Of a DNA stretch of 64,000 bases, positions 51,550 to 64,000 are shown in pieces. Within the stretch, counting starts at the first letter, position 1; every line of letters starts with the position of its first letter. This DNA is from Struthidea cinerea. Lineage: Eukaryota > Chordata > Aves > Passeriformes > Corcoracidae. The notes below the pieces were generated by a model. That model was given only the letters and a program-made list of their open reading frames with translations. It was not told the origin of the DNA and did no database searches. The position numbers were made by a program, and so were the translations under genes. Location of the stretch: positions 438,089-502,088 of the forward strand of contig VZTI01000933.1 of assembly GCA_013397865.1 (NCBI GenBank). Direction: 5' to 3'.

Positions 51550-54270
51550 ATGAATGTCATTTGAGGAATTTGAAATTACATTTTGGGTGGCTTCATAAGA
51601 GAAAGAACAGAAAAAATAACTGGGTTAGAGAAAGGGCTATATAATGAAAAGCAAGGCACTCCTCACTATTTTGTTGCAACTAAAATGTCTCTGTTACTGT
51701 TAAATCTTCAGTCTCCCTAGAGAGAGGAAAAATGCCTTAGATTCTGCTTGTGTAATCTCTGAATATTCCATTTTAGACAATATTAACACCAGTTGGGAAT
51801 TAAATATTAATATTTCTGCATTGAAATTACTGGTATTTGCACTTAAAATCCAAGTTTTGTTATGATTTCAATATTCCATGATAATTTTCTTCATGTAGAT
51901 TTTAGTGTTTCAAATTTCAGTGAAGCCTCATCTATTTTTCATTTGGGATAAAAGAGTTTATAACTACACCTTCTTCTTTCCTACCTATTATAATTTGAAA
52001 AAGATAGTTATCAGTAGTTGAAAATATTATTTCATTTTTTACATCAAGTCAAAATAGAATTATCTATATTAATGTAAATTTTGCCAGAGGAAACAGGTGT
52101 ATTGGTGTGATACTCAGTAGGAGATAATTTGGTTCTTATTAGAAAGTGTCTGGCTATCAGAAGGTCACTTTTAATTTTAAATAAATTTTATTACTTAATT
52201 GACTTTCCAAAGGTATAGAAAAGAAAAAGATACAGGAAAGAAAAAAAACCCACCTGGTTATATGGTAAAAATTATGTATGTAACGTAATTATTTTTTCTC
52301 TAGCATGAAAAATAGAAGATGCTGCTGCTGCCTGGGGCATACACCTTCTCTATATGTAGCTGAACTGTCTCTGACCTTTTTTTAGGCCTTTAGGTAACAA
52401 GTTGAGCAAGTAATGTTTTGCAGCCTACGCTTTGACCTTCCAGTCAGATGGTTTTGGTTAGAAAGTCATCTTACTGCAGCCTTCAACTTACATCATGTGA
52501 AAAATACATCATCTTCTGAAATATCCACTGCATACACAGAAAAGCTGAAGAAAATTCGGGTACATCAGAAGAAGTGATGATATGAGTGATGTTTAGCTGG
52601 ACACCTCGGTGTCATGGGTGAAACAGCACATCATGGGCTGTAGGCTCACTTGCTCTACCATCAGTGCTTCTTTTCTGTCTCAGTTTATGAACCACAGAGT
52701 CAATCTAATGAGTTTTGTAAGACAAAGTATGAAGGCTACTTTAAATTTTAGAGAATTCTGAATTATATTCATTTTTTGGGCCAGAAAGCTTAAAAATGTA
52801 CACATCCCAATCAACACACATGATTTGATTCCAGATATTTTTATCTTTAAACTGGGTGTTTGCATTCCATTTATAACTTTTGACTTATTAATCTTATAGA
52901 TTGTCTCTTTGTCTTACTGCAGTCAATTCTTCGCTGCTTTGGAGCATATGACTGATCTGTGTGGGATTGCTTTCCTTTCTCTGGAATTACTGGCTTCATT
53001 TATCCCTATCATGTCCACTGCCCCTCTTGTTATGAGGTCTGACATTAGGAGATCACAGTAGCTGAAAAAATATATCACAAAGGCAAAGAGAAAGAAAGAA
53101 ATAAAAAATTCTGCCTTCACTGCAGTTTCACTCAGAATTTTCACTCTGAGGTAAAAACCCCAGATATTTCTATGTGTAACCAGCAATCCTTGTGCTGCAA
53201 GTGTTACAGTGACAATCTGTGGATTGCCAGGAACTGTTTTCCTCTCAGCTTTCTGGGGCTTTAATGGACCTAACCACACTAAGATGATAAAACACTAATC
53301 CAAGAAGGTACACCAAAAGCCAATGAGCACCTTTTTGACTATTTTACCTTTTGCAGACCACAACTACTACTTCCTTATCTCATCACAGACTCTTTCTGAT
53401 TAGCAGTCTCCTTAACTCTCCATGTTTCACATGCTCATAGCGCTATGGACTCTGAAGGAATCACAAAATCCCACAATTTACTGATTAAAATTATTTACAT
53501 GCCAAGGATGCCAGCCAAACTGCTGGAGAGAGCACCACTCAATGTCTGCTCAAGCCTGTTGAGAGGATGTGAAAAAAGTACAGGTTGTGAACAGAGCTTT
53601 GCTGGAGCTCTTTGTAGGGATTAATTTCTCTAGGAAAAGATTACAGCAGCCGTTAGCACTGCTTTCTAACAAGAGTCCTTTCTGCTGGAGGATTTGAGGA
53701 TGTTATTTCTCCCCTCACTCGGATGAAAACACTCAGAACGGTGCTCTTAGGCTGTGTGCCAGCCCTTGCATACCTGAAGAAGGGCTAATCTTACCTACTG
53801 GAAAGATAAATGTCTGTCTAAAGTAAGTCTGCCTGCTGCTACACTCCCTGGGGGTATGAAACTCCCTTCTGGGCACCTCCCTTCTGCCACTGACTACAGG
53901 AACAGCTCAGGAAGAGGGCAACACTTGCTTTGGGTGAGGTGACTTAGACTTCCATACAGCTAAAGGTGGGCATGCATTTTCCCACTGCTGACCACCAGTG
54001 GTACACGTATAACCTGGCATGGGTACCCAGAATTGGTATTTTTGGTGCTTATCTGCAAAATAAATAACTAATATTCAAAATTAACAAATGTGGTCAATCA
54101 AATATGGCCACAGTGCAACACCAGCATGGAAAATAGAGTACAAGATGTCCATGGAAAAATTCAGCCTTGCTGATATGACCAACAATTCGGATTATACTCT
54201 AATCCTTCTATTGTACTTTGTCTGGCCAGAGCACCTTCCTGGGCTCTCTTTGGAAATTCATTATCAGGGA

Positions 54271-54317
54271 TTTTTTTCCTCCTTTTTTTTTATTTTTTTT
54301 TTTTAATTTTTTTTTAT
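54271..54317. repeat. T-rich tract
   Basis: Runs of T broken by CC, A and AA. It could be the complement of a retroposon tail, but no element is recognised next to it. Confidence 0.85.
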
Positions 54318-57300
54318 TTCCTAAATGTTCCAGTTGGCGAGAGCAGAGTGCAGAGCATGAGCTGCAGCATCGCTGACAAAGTAAGCCAAAATACCTTAGA
54401 TCAGAATTTGAGCCACAGGTGTAGGTAGGCAAAATATGGAGTGGTGTCAGCAGCTTAAAAGGAATGATAATTAGAAAGTGTTTGAACCTTCAGGTAGCAA
54501 TGAGAGGTGTTTACTTATTTATTTTCAGCATGGCACTTTTGTGTAAAAAGAAGGAAGAGTTACAAGGCCCAGTATGTGGAGAGAGAAATGGGGCTGTTAA
54601 GGCAAGAAAAGAAGAGTAGCAGGGATCTTTTGATAACAGTGTATATATCCAAAAAACCATTTTGATTTCATCTTTTCATTGTGTTTCATGAGTACCGCAG
54701 AAACAGAACTCATGGAGATATAAAGCCCTGAAATTATAAACACATCTTTATCCAAGATGTTGACAGAGATTCACTCAGGCTTTTCCCAAGACATTGTTTC
54801 CATTTCCAGAGTTCCCTGATTGGTGTGCATGTTTGAAGTCCACCTCTTCTCAAACAGCTTCCCAGTAATTGTACCCTTCTGATTTGCTGCAGACTCTTCC
54901 CTGCCAGATGCTCCTGCTCAAACCCTTCATGGATCTGTTACAGGGAGGTGGAATTGTGGCATATGCTAATCTTACATTATTGTCAACAACAAATCCATCA
55001 GAAGTTGATCTGGTAGAATATTATTCAGAAAATATGTTTCCTGATCAATTTCTCTATTTTGCATTTCGCTAATGCAAATTCTCTTCTACTGTGCTTAAAC
55101 AAAGAACTCTTACACAGATCAGATCTGGGACTGGATCAACCCTTAGCATGTTCTTCTCCTTCAGATTTCAATGCAGTTCTTTATTTTGAACTCGCTCTGA
55201 ATATACTTTACTGTTCAGTAAATATTTATTAAATGGACTACTGGGAAGCAGCAGTGAAATTCAGCAAGCAATAAAATACTTGTAAAAACATTTTGCTCCT
55301 AAATGATTAGCTCATATACCCCAAACGTCCCATGCAGAAAAACAACTACCTGATGGATAGCAGAGATTTTTTTTCTGTTCTCTGTGAGTCATAAATGTTC
55401 TTCCACATCCTAGACCATGGAAGGAGCTCTGCATGATGATGTATGGATATGAAATGTCTAATAGCAGTGAAACATAAACAGACCCCATTAAAATTTTCCT
55501 AAGATTTTCTCCCACTATATGAAATCTACTTCATATCACGAGATTTAAATTTAATAGAGGTAAAAATTTCACATAGACAGAACTATTTATTTCTAGGTTA
55601 TGTATACTGGTCCAGTAGCTCTTAGCTCCTACTACCTTAAAATTCAGTGGAGCCCCAGTTTACAACAGTACCTTAACCTGAATGAGCATCATTTCCAGCG
55701 AGAGAGTGCTAAAGGGATTATTTTCATTTGTTCACAGAGAACTGGTTTTCATCCAGAAATAATTTAGTTTGGCTTGCCACCTTTCTGCTCAGCTTTCCTC
55801 CCTGTATTGCACCGGTCCAGTCATATGAAAAACATAGATTTAGATATATTGATTTTCCTTCTGATGGCTGCCTGTCATCAGGCAGGTGTGAGAATCTCCT
55901 ACAGAGGCAAATGATTGAGTTTGCACACAACTTCATGCCGTAGTTTTATTTTTCTTTTATTTTTTTTCTTACCAGCCATACCAGCTTAACCTGAAGGTGA
56001 GCAGAAAAGCTGGTGAAACATGAAATATGAAGGTAATTAATTTGGTCTCTGAGCAGGCATATAAAACCTTTGCCATCTCTATGCTAATTTGTGTTGCACT
56101 ACCTATTTGTGCCTTCCACTCCCAGAAATCCTCTTGAAACTGAAAGGGACACCGATATAAAAAAGCCATTCTCCAGCATGAGGAAGAGAACAACTTGTCT
56201 TTACAGAAGAAAGGGCTTATTAACAGTGTTGGGTTGCTATTCTATCTGCATCCTTTTGGAAGAAGTAGAAAGGAAATTACACATTCACCACGCATCTAAC
56301 CCAGGGACATACTGCCAGTAGCTTTCCCAAAAAGTGTTACTGCTCAAATAAAGCTGATCTATGAGCCTCACAGCTCAGAGAGTTTTACAATGCAGTCAGC
56401 ATTTTCTCCTTTGTTCCCTTGATTGAACAGTCATAGATTTAAAACTGAGAGATTTACCAGACAGCACAAGAAGGAACACAAACCGTGTGATTTAGGTATC
56501 CAGAGCAGAGCTGTACATCCCACCACAAACCATGAGTGTCAAAAGGCAAAGACTTTCAGGATCACACCCCACGTAACCCATAAGGAGACAGCAACAGCTG
56601 GCAGTGAATGTTCTCAGGGAAAGGGGCTGGGTAGCACAATCAAAGCCTGCCCACAGCAGCAGCACCCCGAGACCCACAGAGACCCCAGGCAGCTGCACTG
56701 CTGCTTTTGCTGTGGTCAGTAGATGATAACTGGTCAAATATTGACACTTTCATTAACCACAATGCAAAATGCATCGATCCAACCCTGCTGTTAGTCAGAT
56801 ATGACCTGAGGTGGAGTCAATTTGTGGCACTGATGGTAAGTGTTGGCCCAGAGGTTTGAGAGTGATAACTCCATACCCCAGAGGTGCTCAGAAAGCCAAG
56901 TTCTGATACAGATGCTAACAATAAAACAGTAATTTCTTTTCTCCTTAGTAGAAATTAATCTAATTTCAAGTGCCTATAGCTGCAGTCTCTTCCGAAGACT
57001 GACAGATTAGAATGGATTGAAACCAGCCAAGGAGGTTCTTTGTAATTCATAACAGGGTAGACACGGTGATGTGGATTTAGAAATAAAAATCAATCTGAAC
57101 CCTTGCTTGGAAATGAAAGGGAAACCATTCTGAGTACTGAATCAATTACTGACAGCTTTTAACTGCCAGATTTTAAGATTTAAATTGAATATTCCAACTC
57201 AAGTCACAAGTGAAAATGAGTGCAGGCACTTCAATCACTAAATGTACTCCTCACCAAAAGTATGATCAATGGAAGGGAGGAGCCAGGACTTCAGTCCTTT

Positions 57301-57522
57301 TTGGGATTTCATATCGGCACTGAAGTGTTCTGGTGGACACCTGGGGAGCCACGAAGGCGAAGTTCAAGGCAAGGTGATCAAATATGGACAGCATATCTCA
57401 AGGGTACAGCCACAGTACTGTCTCCACTGCTACGCTGATATAAATGCTTCCTCTTGTTTTTTTAAATTTTTTAAAATTTATATCCAGTTTCGTGTTTGTC
57501 TTGTTTGATTGGTGCTTGGTTT

Positions 57523-57570
57523 TTTGTTGGTTTGGTTTTGTTTGTTTGTTTGTTTGTTGGGGTTTTTTTT
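57523..57570. repeat. (GTTT)n-like G/T-rich simple repeat
   Basis: Four clean GTTT units (57540-57555) within a longer G/T-rich stretch ending in a T-run. Confidence 0.85.
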
Positions 57571-59059
57571 CTGTCTTTTATTTTGATGAGAACTCAATCC
57601 CTCAAACTGAGAGAATAAAAAAAATGTCCTGTGAAGATATTGGAGAGTCTTCTTCTGTGACTCAGATCAACAGGGAAAGCTAACTGCTGCTTTTTTATCA
57701 GTTTCTGCTTACGTGCTTGCAAGCTGTCATATGTTACACCCTGTGTGACTTATTGCATGTGCCCTTTCGCTGCCACACCGCTCCTCCCTGCCCCTCCCTG
57801 CTCCAGCATGTCCTCAGATGCCAAACACAGGAAGAGCGGATCACTGGCAGTTTCCTTGAGAAACGCAAATCAGAGAGTGCCCTGTCCTCTAGCAGCTCGA
57901 TGCCTGTGTGCCCAGCATTTGGAAATATATGGCAGCTGGAGAAAAATTGGAGCAATGTTGCCGAGAGGATGCTCAGCCCAGGAGCTCCGCGCAGGAGAGG
58001 ATTGTTCTGCGACTTCCTGTAGAGCCACAGCTTTGGTGTCATGTCTGCTTCCACACAGTGCCTTCCTGAGGTGGAATTTGAAGGAGGATTTACAACAATT
58101 TTGCTGTGTAGTGACTGCCTGAAAAGCTGGTGCAACCCTGTTGCTCCCAGTAGATGGATCCTCACATGGGCCTGTGAGTTTGAGTTCAAAAGCCTCAATT
58201 ATTGTCCCATGTTTATGATGGGCTGCAAGTGTGAGGAATGCTGCCTCGTGTTAGTACCACACCTTCCTTTGGAACAGATAAGAAAACCTCTGAAAAAGCA
58301 GTTTTCACTTTAGAAGGTGTGTGGAGCTCATTTAAAGACAGAGTGGCTTAAAAGGATCAGATTAATTTCTGGAGACCTATGGAGAGAATGAACTTCATTT
58401 GAGAAGCTGCCTTGAGGAGACCAAGCACAGCTGAAGGATCTGCTGCCCTGGGAGGGTGGAAGGGAGGGTGGGTCACTGCTGTCAGAGACTACAGCTCTGA
58501 GATGGGACAAACTGGCACATCGACCAGAAACAGGCAAGGGCCAGAGGCTCACTACAAACGCCAGAAACCGTGAATCAGGTTTTGCTGCTCATGAGGCTCT
58601 TCCCTCTGCTGTTACGAAGAAACAGTGGCTTTAACAATGAAGTAATTGATATTCTTGTCATTCAGCTAATTAGCCACAATGCTTCTACCACATCCTTGCC
58701 TTCCATGGAAGTCTTCTGCCTGAGGACTGTGATATCTGATGAGATCTGTGGGTTAATACAGAGAGCAACAGGCACTAAGCTATACCTTCCACCAGTTCAG
58801 GATCCTGGGGCTGAAAAATATTTATGCAGCAGTTGGAGACTAGGGGCACTACTTCCCCTCACCGTGCAGAAAATCTAAGAGACATTAATTACTAAAAAAT
58901 CTTTGAAGACAAATATTTACCACAGAACTGTTACCTCTTGTATAACTTTACAGCCAGCTTAAAAAAAGAAATAAAAATCTTTCAGTGGTTTAGACTTACT
59001 GCAATGTCTATTCAAATAATTAGATGAGATGGTGATCATACCAGGGTAAGGAACAGTTC

Positions 59060-59460
59060 TCCTATACGAGGAAGGGCTAAGCAGATTAAGACTTTTCAAT
59101 TTGGAGTACAGATAAGTGAGGAAGAAATGACAGAGATCTATAAAATCAATGGAGCGATGGAAAAGTGCACAGAAGACAATTATTCACTTTTCTTCTAATG
59201 CAAGGATTAAGGGGAGTTAAGTGAACAGATCACAGATTTTAGAAAGCATATAAAAAAGTTCACACAAAATGCAATTAAAACTGTGGAGCTCATTACCACA
59301 GGATGCTGGAGATGCTAAACGTTTATGTGAGTTCTGGGAATAACACTGGAAAAAAAACCCCACTGAGATTCTTCTCCATGCAGGCATTCTACACATCTCA
59401 AGATTTAAGCTGCGACTCAGAGGAGTTTTGGAGAACATATCTTGGAAATACAACTCTTAG
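59060..59460 (+). mobile_element. Ancient CR1-type LINE relic (sauropsid type)
   Basis: The order of blocks matches the 3' part of older CR1 families known from turtles and crocodilians: 'gacagagatctataaaatcaatgg' near 59130, 'aatgcaaggattaaggggagtt' near 59198, 'cacacaaaatgcaattaaaactgtggagctcattacc' near 59260, and 'aggatgctggagatgc' near 59300. Divergence is high and indels are frequent, so the insertion probably predates modern birds. The 3' end may reach about 59545. No coding frame survives. Confidence 0.7.
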
Positions 59461-62171
59461 ATATCTACTGCTTTCTTCTGTAGGAGGTAAAATGTCTTGC
59501 CTTGATATACTTTCAGGCTGGCCTGATGCAATCTCATGTCATTATTAATTAGATTTGCAGCCACAGAGAGCTGTGGACACACAGCCGTGGATATTTTGCT
59601 GTAAGCAAACCCACTGTGACTGTTGTTGGCTGTGGGGTTAAAGCCACTCTACTAAACACACAGTTCTAGTGAAGAGCCACAGCAATGCCCTGGCCATCAA
59701 TGCCTCTCATTTTTCCATCTGTAATGAGCTGAAGGAACTCATTTTGTTTTAGCTTTTATAATTATTCAACAGTGATTTGAAGGAGGAAAATGAACCCCCG
59801 TGACTTGAACCATAGAAAAGGAGGTAGAAAATGGCTCATGACTCTGGCTTGGGTGAGACAGAAAACTCTGAAGGACTAACAAGGAAATGGCCCACCAGGG
59901 TTAAAGCTGCTACACATCTCAGTAAAAGTCCACAGGAGAGCCTGCTAGTGCTGGGTGCCAGGAAAGCTCGCGTGGATGCCATGCAGAAACCTGATTTGTG
60001 TCACTTGTCCTCTCACGTGACTGAGTCAAAAGTGTCATGTCCCATACACAACACCCTGGGATGGATGTAATTTAGGTATTTTACACAGTACAATTCTGAC
60101 AACGTATCATTATACGGTTACAAGTAGTATTTTTCCCCTCATTGTTTTTTTGACTTTTTTATTTTTCCTTCTTTTAACATAGGAGGCAAAGAGTGGCAAA
60201 ATTGCTTTAAATCTGCAGAGAGTGCTTATCCATGTGTTTGATGGGATCTCCAGAGTGGCTGTGGCAGCATGTACAACAGCATGGTAATCTTCCTGCCACC
60301 TCTGTTAACACAGAAACCAGTTTCTAGCCTTAACTAGGTGTGCCCAACGTCTTTTAGTAAGCAACAAAAGATATTTAACTGCTTATTTTATTTTGATTGA
60401 CAAAATTTTCAGGAAGTTCACATAAAAACGTTCATGGCAGCAATTTTAGCCATCAGTTTGGTATCCCAGTAAACATCCAGTAATCAATTTAAAACTAAAA
60501 ATAAAAAGGAGGGTGGTGGGGGTGGATAAGTACCTGGATTTTTAATGAGCAATTAAATGCAGATTTAAAATGTAGTAACCTAGAGTCCAGTCATGGAAAT
60601 TTAACTGTCAGATGATGTGGAAGCTGGGAGTTTTGAGGGAATCTGATGAATGCAGGCTCATGGGGAGCTGTCACAATGATGAAACAAGCCCAGTCTGGGC
60701 TAATAGATTTATCTATTTCTACCTGGCAGATTATAATAGGATTTGGAGCCATCCTACTGATCAGTGTGCATCTGCAGAAAGCTCATCACACAAAAAGTGT
60801 CATTTGAAGTGGATCAAAGGGGAATATTTTTTGGAGCTAGATATCGGGAGACATCATCACTTGAAGAAAAGCAGAGGGAAGGCTGCATTTTGGGGTATAA
60901 CTTGCAGCAGATTGTCAAACCATCTGCAAAGAAGGAGCTAAAATAGCTGATATGCTGCTGTTGTCTGTTCATGAAGATTTCCCACAGGAGATCCCTTCCC
61001 ATTTCTCTGGAGACATAACAGTACTGTAGCTCCTAGTGCTGCATATTTTTTGACTGAATGTGTGGACATTTTGATAAAGCTGAGGCTGAAATAATGCATA
61101 CTTCCAAAACCTCCAATTGAAATGCTGGAGGAATCAGTCAGCTTTTCCAATTTGCTAAAGATAGGTGCTAAGAGAACGCTCTTGGAAAGCTGGACAAAGT
61201 GTTATTAAGCAGATTTTGCATATATGAAAGGAAAAAGTGACGAAAAGATCAGTTTTGCTAAAAAAGAAAAATGCTTTTGAATCAATGCTTTAGTGTAGAA
61301 AATGAACAACACTATTAGGAAAAAAAAGCACCAGAAAAAGCAATTCCCCTTCCCGTGAAAATTAAAACATGAATGAGCAAAATATGTAGTACACTATGAA
61401 ATAACATTATTCTTATTTTCAAACCAGAAAGTTCAGACTGAAGTACAGCTAAGGGGAGATTGTTATGTACACATAATACTGAAGAAGTCCATGACAAAAC
61501 AAATTTCATGCATAATCCCTAAACAAGGCTCACATTCCCTTCCCGTGGTACACTTACGGTCGTGCTGTCCAGTCAAGAAATAAAATGTCCAAACAATAAA
61601 AGGAAGGCATTTGATTCAGACATCAGCAGCACCAGGGGTCAAGGACAAGATTTTTCAGAAGGTGCTAAGCAAACAGACGTGATGTTTCTAATGGCCAGAA
61701 GAGTGGACAGGTAATTTGTTATCTCCAAATCATCTGCAGTGGCTACTGGATTTGCTTTAACGTTAGAAAGCAGAGTTGTGATCTATGAACCTTTCATTCA
61801 GTGAAAAAGGTAAGAGACTCTTAAAAAAAACCCCAAAACTGGATCCCTGGGACAGTACACACCAATGGCACCTGATGTAAAGATGTGCAGCTGCTGCCCT
61901 CCATGGGAGAAGTTGTTTGAAAAAGAGAGAGGCAAAAAAATAAGATGAATTGTGGTGTCAAGAACAACTCCTCATTCAGCTCTTGATCTCTGTCAGGGAG
62001 GGTCTGCAAAGACGGTGAGACTAAGGATACTTCTGCAAGTACCAGGGTAGATCAACTTCTTCTCCTCAAATTTGCCTCTCACTTAGAGTGCAAAGTGCCA
62101 GTGACAAACAATAAACCATTTTAGAAATGGTCCTGTGTTTTCCTCTTCTGAACACATAATGATACATGTTC
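59461..62171. other. Unique noncoding DNA, no gene recognised
   Basis: AT-rich unique sequence. Short frames (for example 60612-60941 plus) show no family motif. No repeats other than short A/T runs. Confidence 0.6.
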
Positions 62172-62177
62172 TTCTTC

Positions 62178-62566
62178 TGCAGTACTGACGCATGGGCAAC
62201 AACTTTGCTCATAAGATGGAGAAAGACAAAGACCTTTATTGTGCAGTCAGAATTCCCTAAATACCAGCACCCAACAGGATATCACATCATATAAACAGGA
62301 AAGATGCTCACCACAGTGTCCCCCAATCACCTGGGGTATTGCACAGATTTTACCTAGTATGGTAATAGGCAAACAATGCCCTAGAAGGCCACAAACTACA
62401 ATTAACACTTCTCATAGGCCCAGTCTGTCCATAAACACACAATCCTCTCTCAGTCCATCCCCGGTGACCTGGATGCACTCCCAGGGTCACCTCCGGGCCC
62501 AGGACAGAGGCCCTCTCTCTGATCCTCAGGGCCTGTCTCTCTTCCAGCACATAGTGCACTCCAACA
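62178..62566 (-). mobile_element. Solo LTR, class II ERV family 1, copy D
   Basis: A 389-bp LTR read on the minus strand, from TGTTGG at 62566 to TGCA at 62178, flanked by the perfect 6-bp target-site duplication TTCTTC (62172-62177 and 62567-62572). The poly(A) signal AATAAA is intact (plus-strand TTTATT at 62235-62240), although the bases just after it differ from copies B and C. It shares copy C's diagnostic strings (GTGATATCCTGTTG and TGTGCTGGAAG-type leader). No internal retroviral sequence adjoins it. Open frames across it (62239-62625 plus, 62350-62637 minus) are the same incidental frames seen in the other copies. Confidence 0.95.
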
Positions 62567-62572
62567 TTCTTC

Positions 62573-64000
62573 CACGTGCTTTTCTGTGCCTGCAACACAC
62601 CTTCACTTGTAAAACGGGCTTGTAGTGGATGGGACATTTAATGAAATCTCCTTTGCTAGTGTCCTTCAGAGAAAAATTTAGGATCTTATTGCTCACATGG
62701 GATCTGAGCCAAAACCTCTTATTAAATTCCATAGGTGTTGGATCACAAGGCTCTAAAAAGTAATAGGAATAAATGGGTTCTCCTGGCTAACCTTCCATTT
62801 TTCTTTAAAATAGCATTTCATATGCTTTGCCGTTTTATGTGCACACCTTTGGCTTTGGACCAAATCCTAACTAGTGTAAATCAGTCTCACACCACAGGTA
62901 GTGGAGGTACACAAGCTAAAAACAAGCCTGGAACTGGCCCGCTGCAAATAAGTTATAGATTTACCTGCTCCTGCATCACACTACTGGTTCCTGTTATTGC
63001 TTCGTAAAGTGCTTTGTGAAATTAAGGGAGTAGTAGGAGCTACATTAAATTAGAACCCAGTCTAATACAATCTGACCTGTATTTCACAAGGAAAGAACTT
63101 ACACTTCTGAAATGCTGAGCAACGATTTTTAGGAAGTATTCAAAGTAAGGTAGTTCAGATGGCTCTATGCTACCCTGTTCAGAATCATATGGGCAAACCT
63201 ATTGCTGGCAATTTTTTTTTCTCTCCTCCTAATTACCATTAATGCTAATTAGTAAGTATATGTTAGTTCAAGCTCATTGTTACTCCATAATGTTTTGCTG
63301 AAAATTACAGTAATGAATTCCAGCTTCTTCAGACAAATGTAATAAAATGGTGATTAATATTCCCCAGGGCTATGACAGAATGTGATTCAGGCTGATCTAA
63401 AAGTGAAAAGTTTGATATCCATCAGGTGCTGAAGCTGACATGGTAAATGTAAGGTGTGACTAGCAACGTGCTGAAATAAGGAGGTCACTGTCCTCTGCCC
63501 AAATCCAGTTGCTGTGGCCACCATGGCATGGTCAAAATTGCTTGTCTGAGTAAGGACTGGTGGTGTCCTTGCTTTCCCCTCGTTCAATTCTTGTGCCTCT
63601 ATTACCCTTGAAAACTGCCCACGTATTGAAAGCCACCCACATCTACTTCTATATGGAATGAAAAAAGCAAACCTCCCACTTTGTTAAATAAAAAAATCTT
63701 TTTTCCATGCGTTTATGTAGGCTGTGCATAGTTAACAAAATAGAATAGAAATTTAGCATAATTCAGAGACATCCAATGTCCTGTCAATGCACTTACAACC
63801 AAAAATTTTGGGTCCTATCCCAGATGTGACTGCCTGTCCTAGGAGCCATCCTCCCTCTCTTGTGACAGTATCACGGAAAAGGTTTATTAGGAATGACACA
63901 TGGAACGGTCTTGGTGAGGAGCCAGCAGGCAGGTGTCCACGAGAGTCTGTGGCAGTCACTTATCCTGAGCAGCTGTGACAAATGGGCCAAGACCACACTG
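62573..64000. other. Unique noncoding DNA, no gene recognised
   Basis: AT-rich unique sequence up to the window end. No credible exon, repeat family or RNA gene was recognised. Confidence 0.6.

Larger units (their letters stand above)
51550..59059. other. Unique noncoding DNA, no gene recognised
   Basis: AT-rich, non-repetitive sequence with a T-rich tract at 54271-54317 and a G/T-rich tract at about 57523-57570. The GC-richer block at about 57750-58060 gives open frames on both strands (57717-58022 plus, 57734-58198 minus) with no family motif. No repeat family was recognised. Confidence 0.55.

Noticed and set aside
53458..53500. 'aatcacaaaatcccacaattta' resembles the start of a minus-strand CR1 3' end
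   Set aside because: The following conserved CR1 blocks (tttgggttggaaggg and onward) are absent, so similarity rests on a short A-rich word.
57717..58198. Overlapping frames on both strands in a GC-richer block
   Set aside because: The open frames follow base composition. I recognise no protein family and no exon boundaries.

Overview
This window looks like AT-rich vertebrate nuclear DNA from an intergenic or intronic region. Retrotransposon content points to a bird: three chicken-repeat-1 (CR1) LINE fragments of avian type, one older sauropsid-type CR1 relic, and five compact solo LTRs of class II (ERVK/alpha-beta-like) endogenous retroviruses. No L1 or Alu-type repeats were seen. A songbird is plausible because class II ERVs expanded there, but that is inference. 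I recognise no protein-coding gene. Reading frames reach 235 codons but show no family motif, and most of the longer ones lie in GC-richer unique DNA or run through the LTRs on either strand. I found no tRNA, rRNA, snRNA, CRISPR or bacterial-type feature.

Layout. 1-6975: unique DNA with one 11-bp-arm hairpin (2351-2381), a plus-strand CR1 relic (about 3450-3815) and GC-richer patches. 6982-7369: solo LTR copy A (minus). 7376-20929: unique DNA with a truncated CR1 (about 12675-12757), homopolymer tracts, one N at 12931, and an (AAAT)6 microsatellite. 20936-21324: solo LTR copy B (plus). 21331-41061: long unique stretch with several blocks that read like conserved noncoding elements, a MIR-like SINE relic (about 38740-38855) and a 19-bp tandem duplication. 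41068-41430: solo LTR of a second, unrelated family (minus). 41437-48783: unique DNA. 48789-49177: solo LTR copy C (plus). 51375-51549: minus-strand CR1 3' end. About 59060-59460: ancient CR1. 62178-62566: solo LTR copy D (minus). The rest to 64000 is unique DNA.

The best-supported result is the set of five solo LTRs. Copies A-D are one family of 388-389 bp, begin TGTTGG and end TGCA. Three have perfect 6-bp target-site duplications (GTTTAT, GGTCTG, TTCTTC) and the fourth an imperfect one (CTGGC/CTGGCC). The fifth LTR (363 bp, TGTAGA...GCGACA) is flanked by a perfect GGGGAA duplication and carries CCAAT, TATA and ATTAAA signals in the expected order. No gag, pol or env remnant lies next to any of them, so each is the usual end product of recombination between the two LTRs of a provirus. 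I did not find a new multi-gene system here. The LTRs, the subfamily split among copies A-D and the candidate conserved noncoding blocks are the items worth checking.
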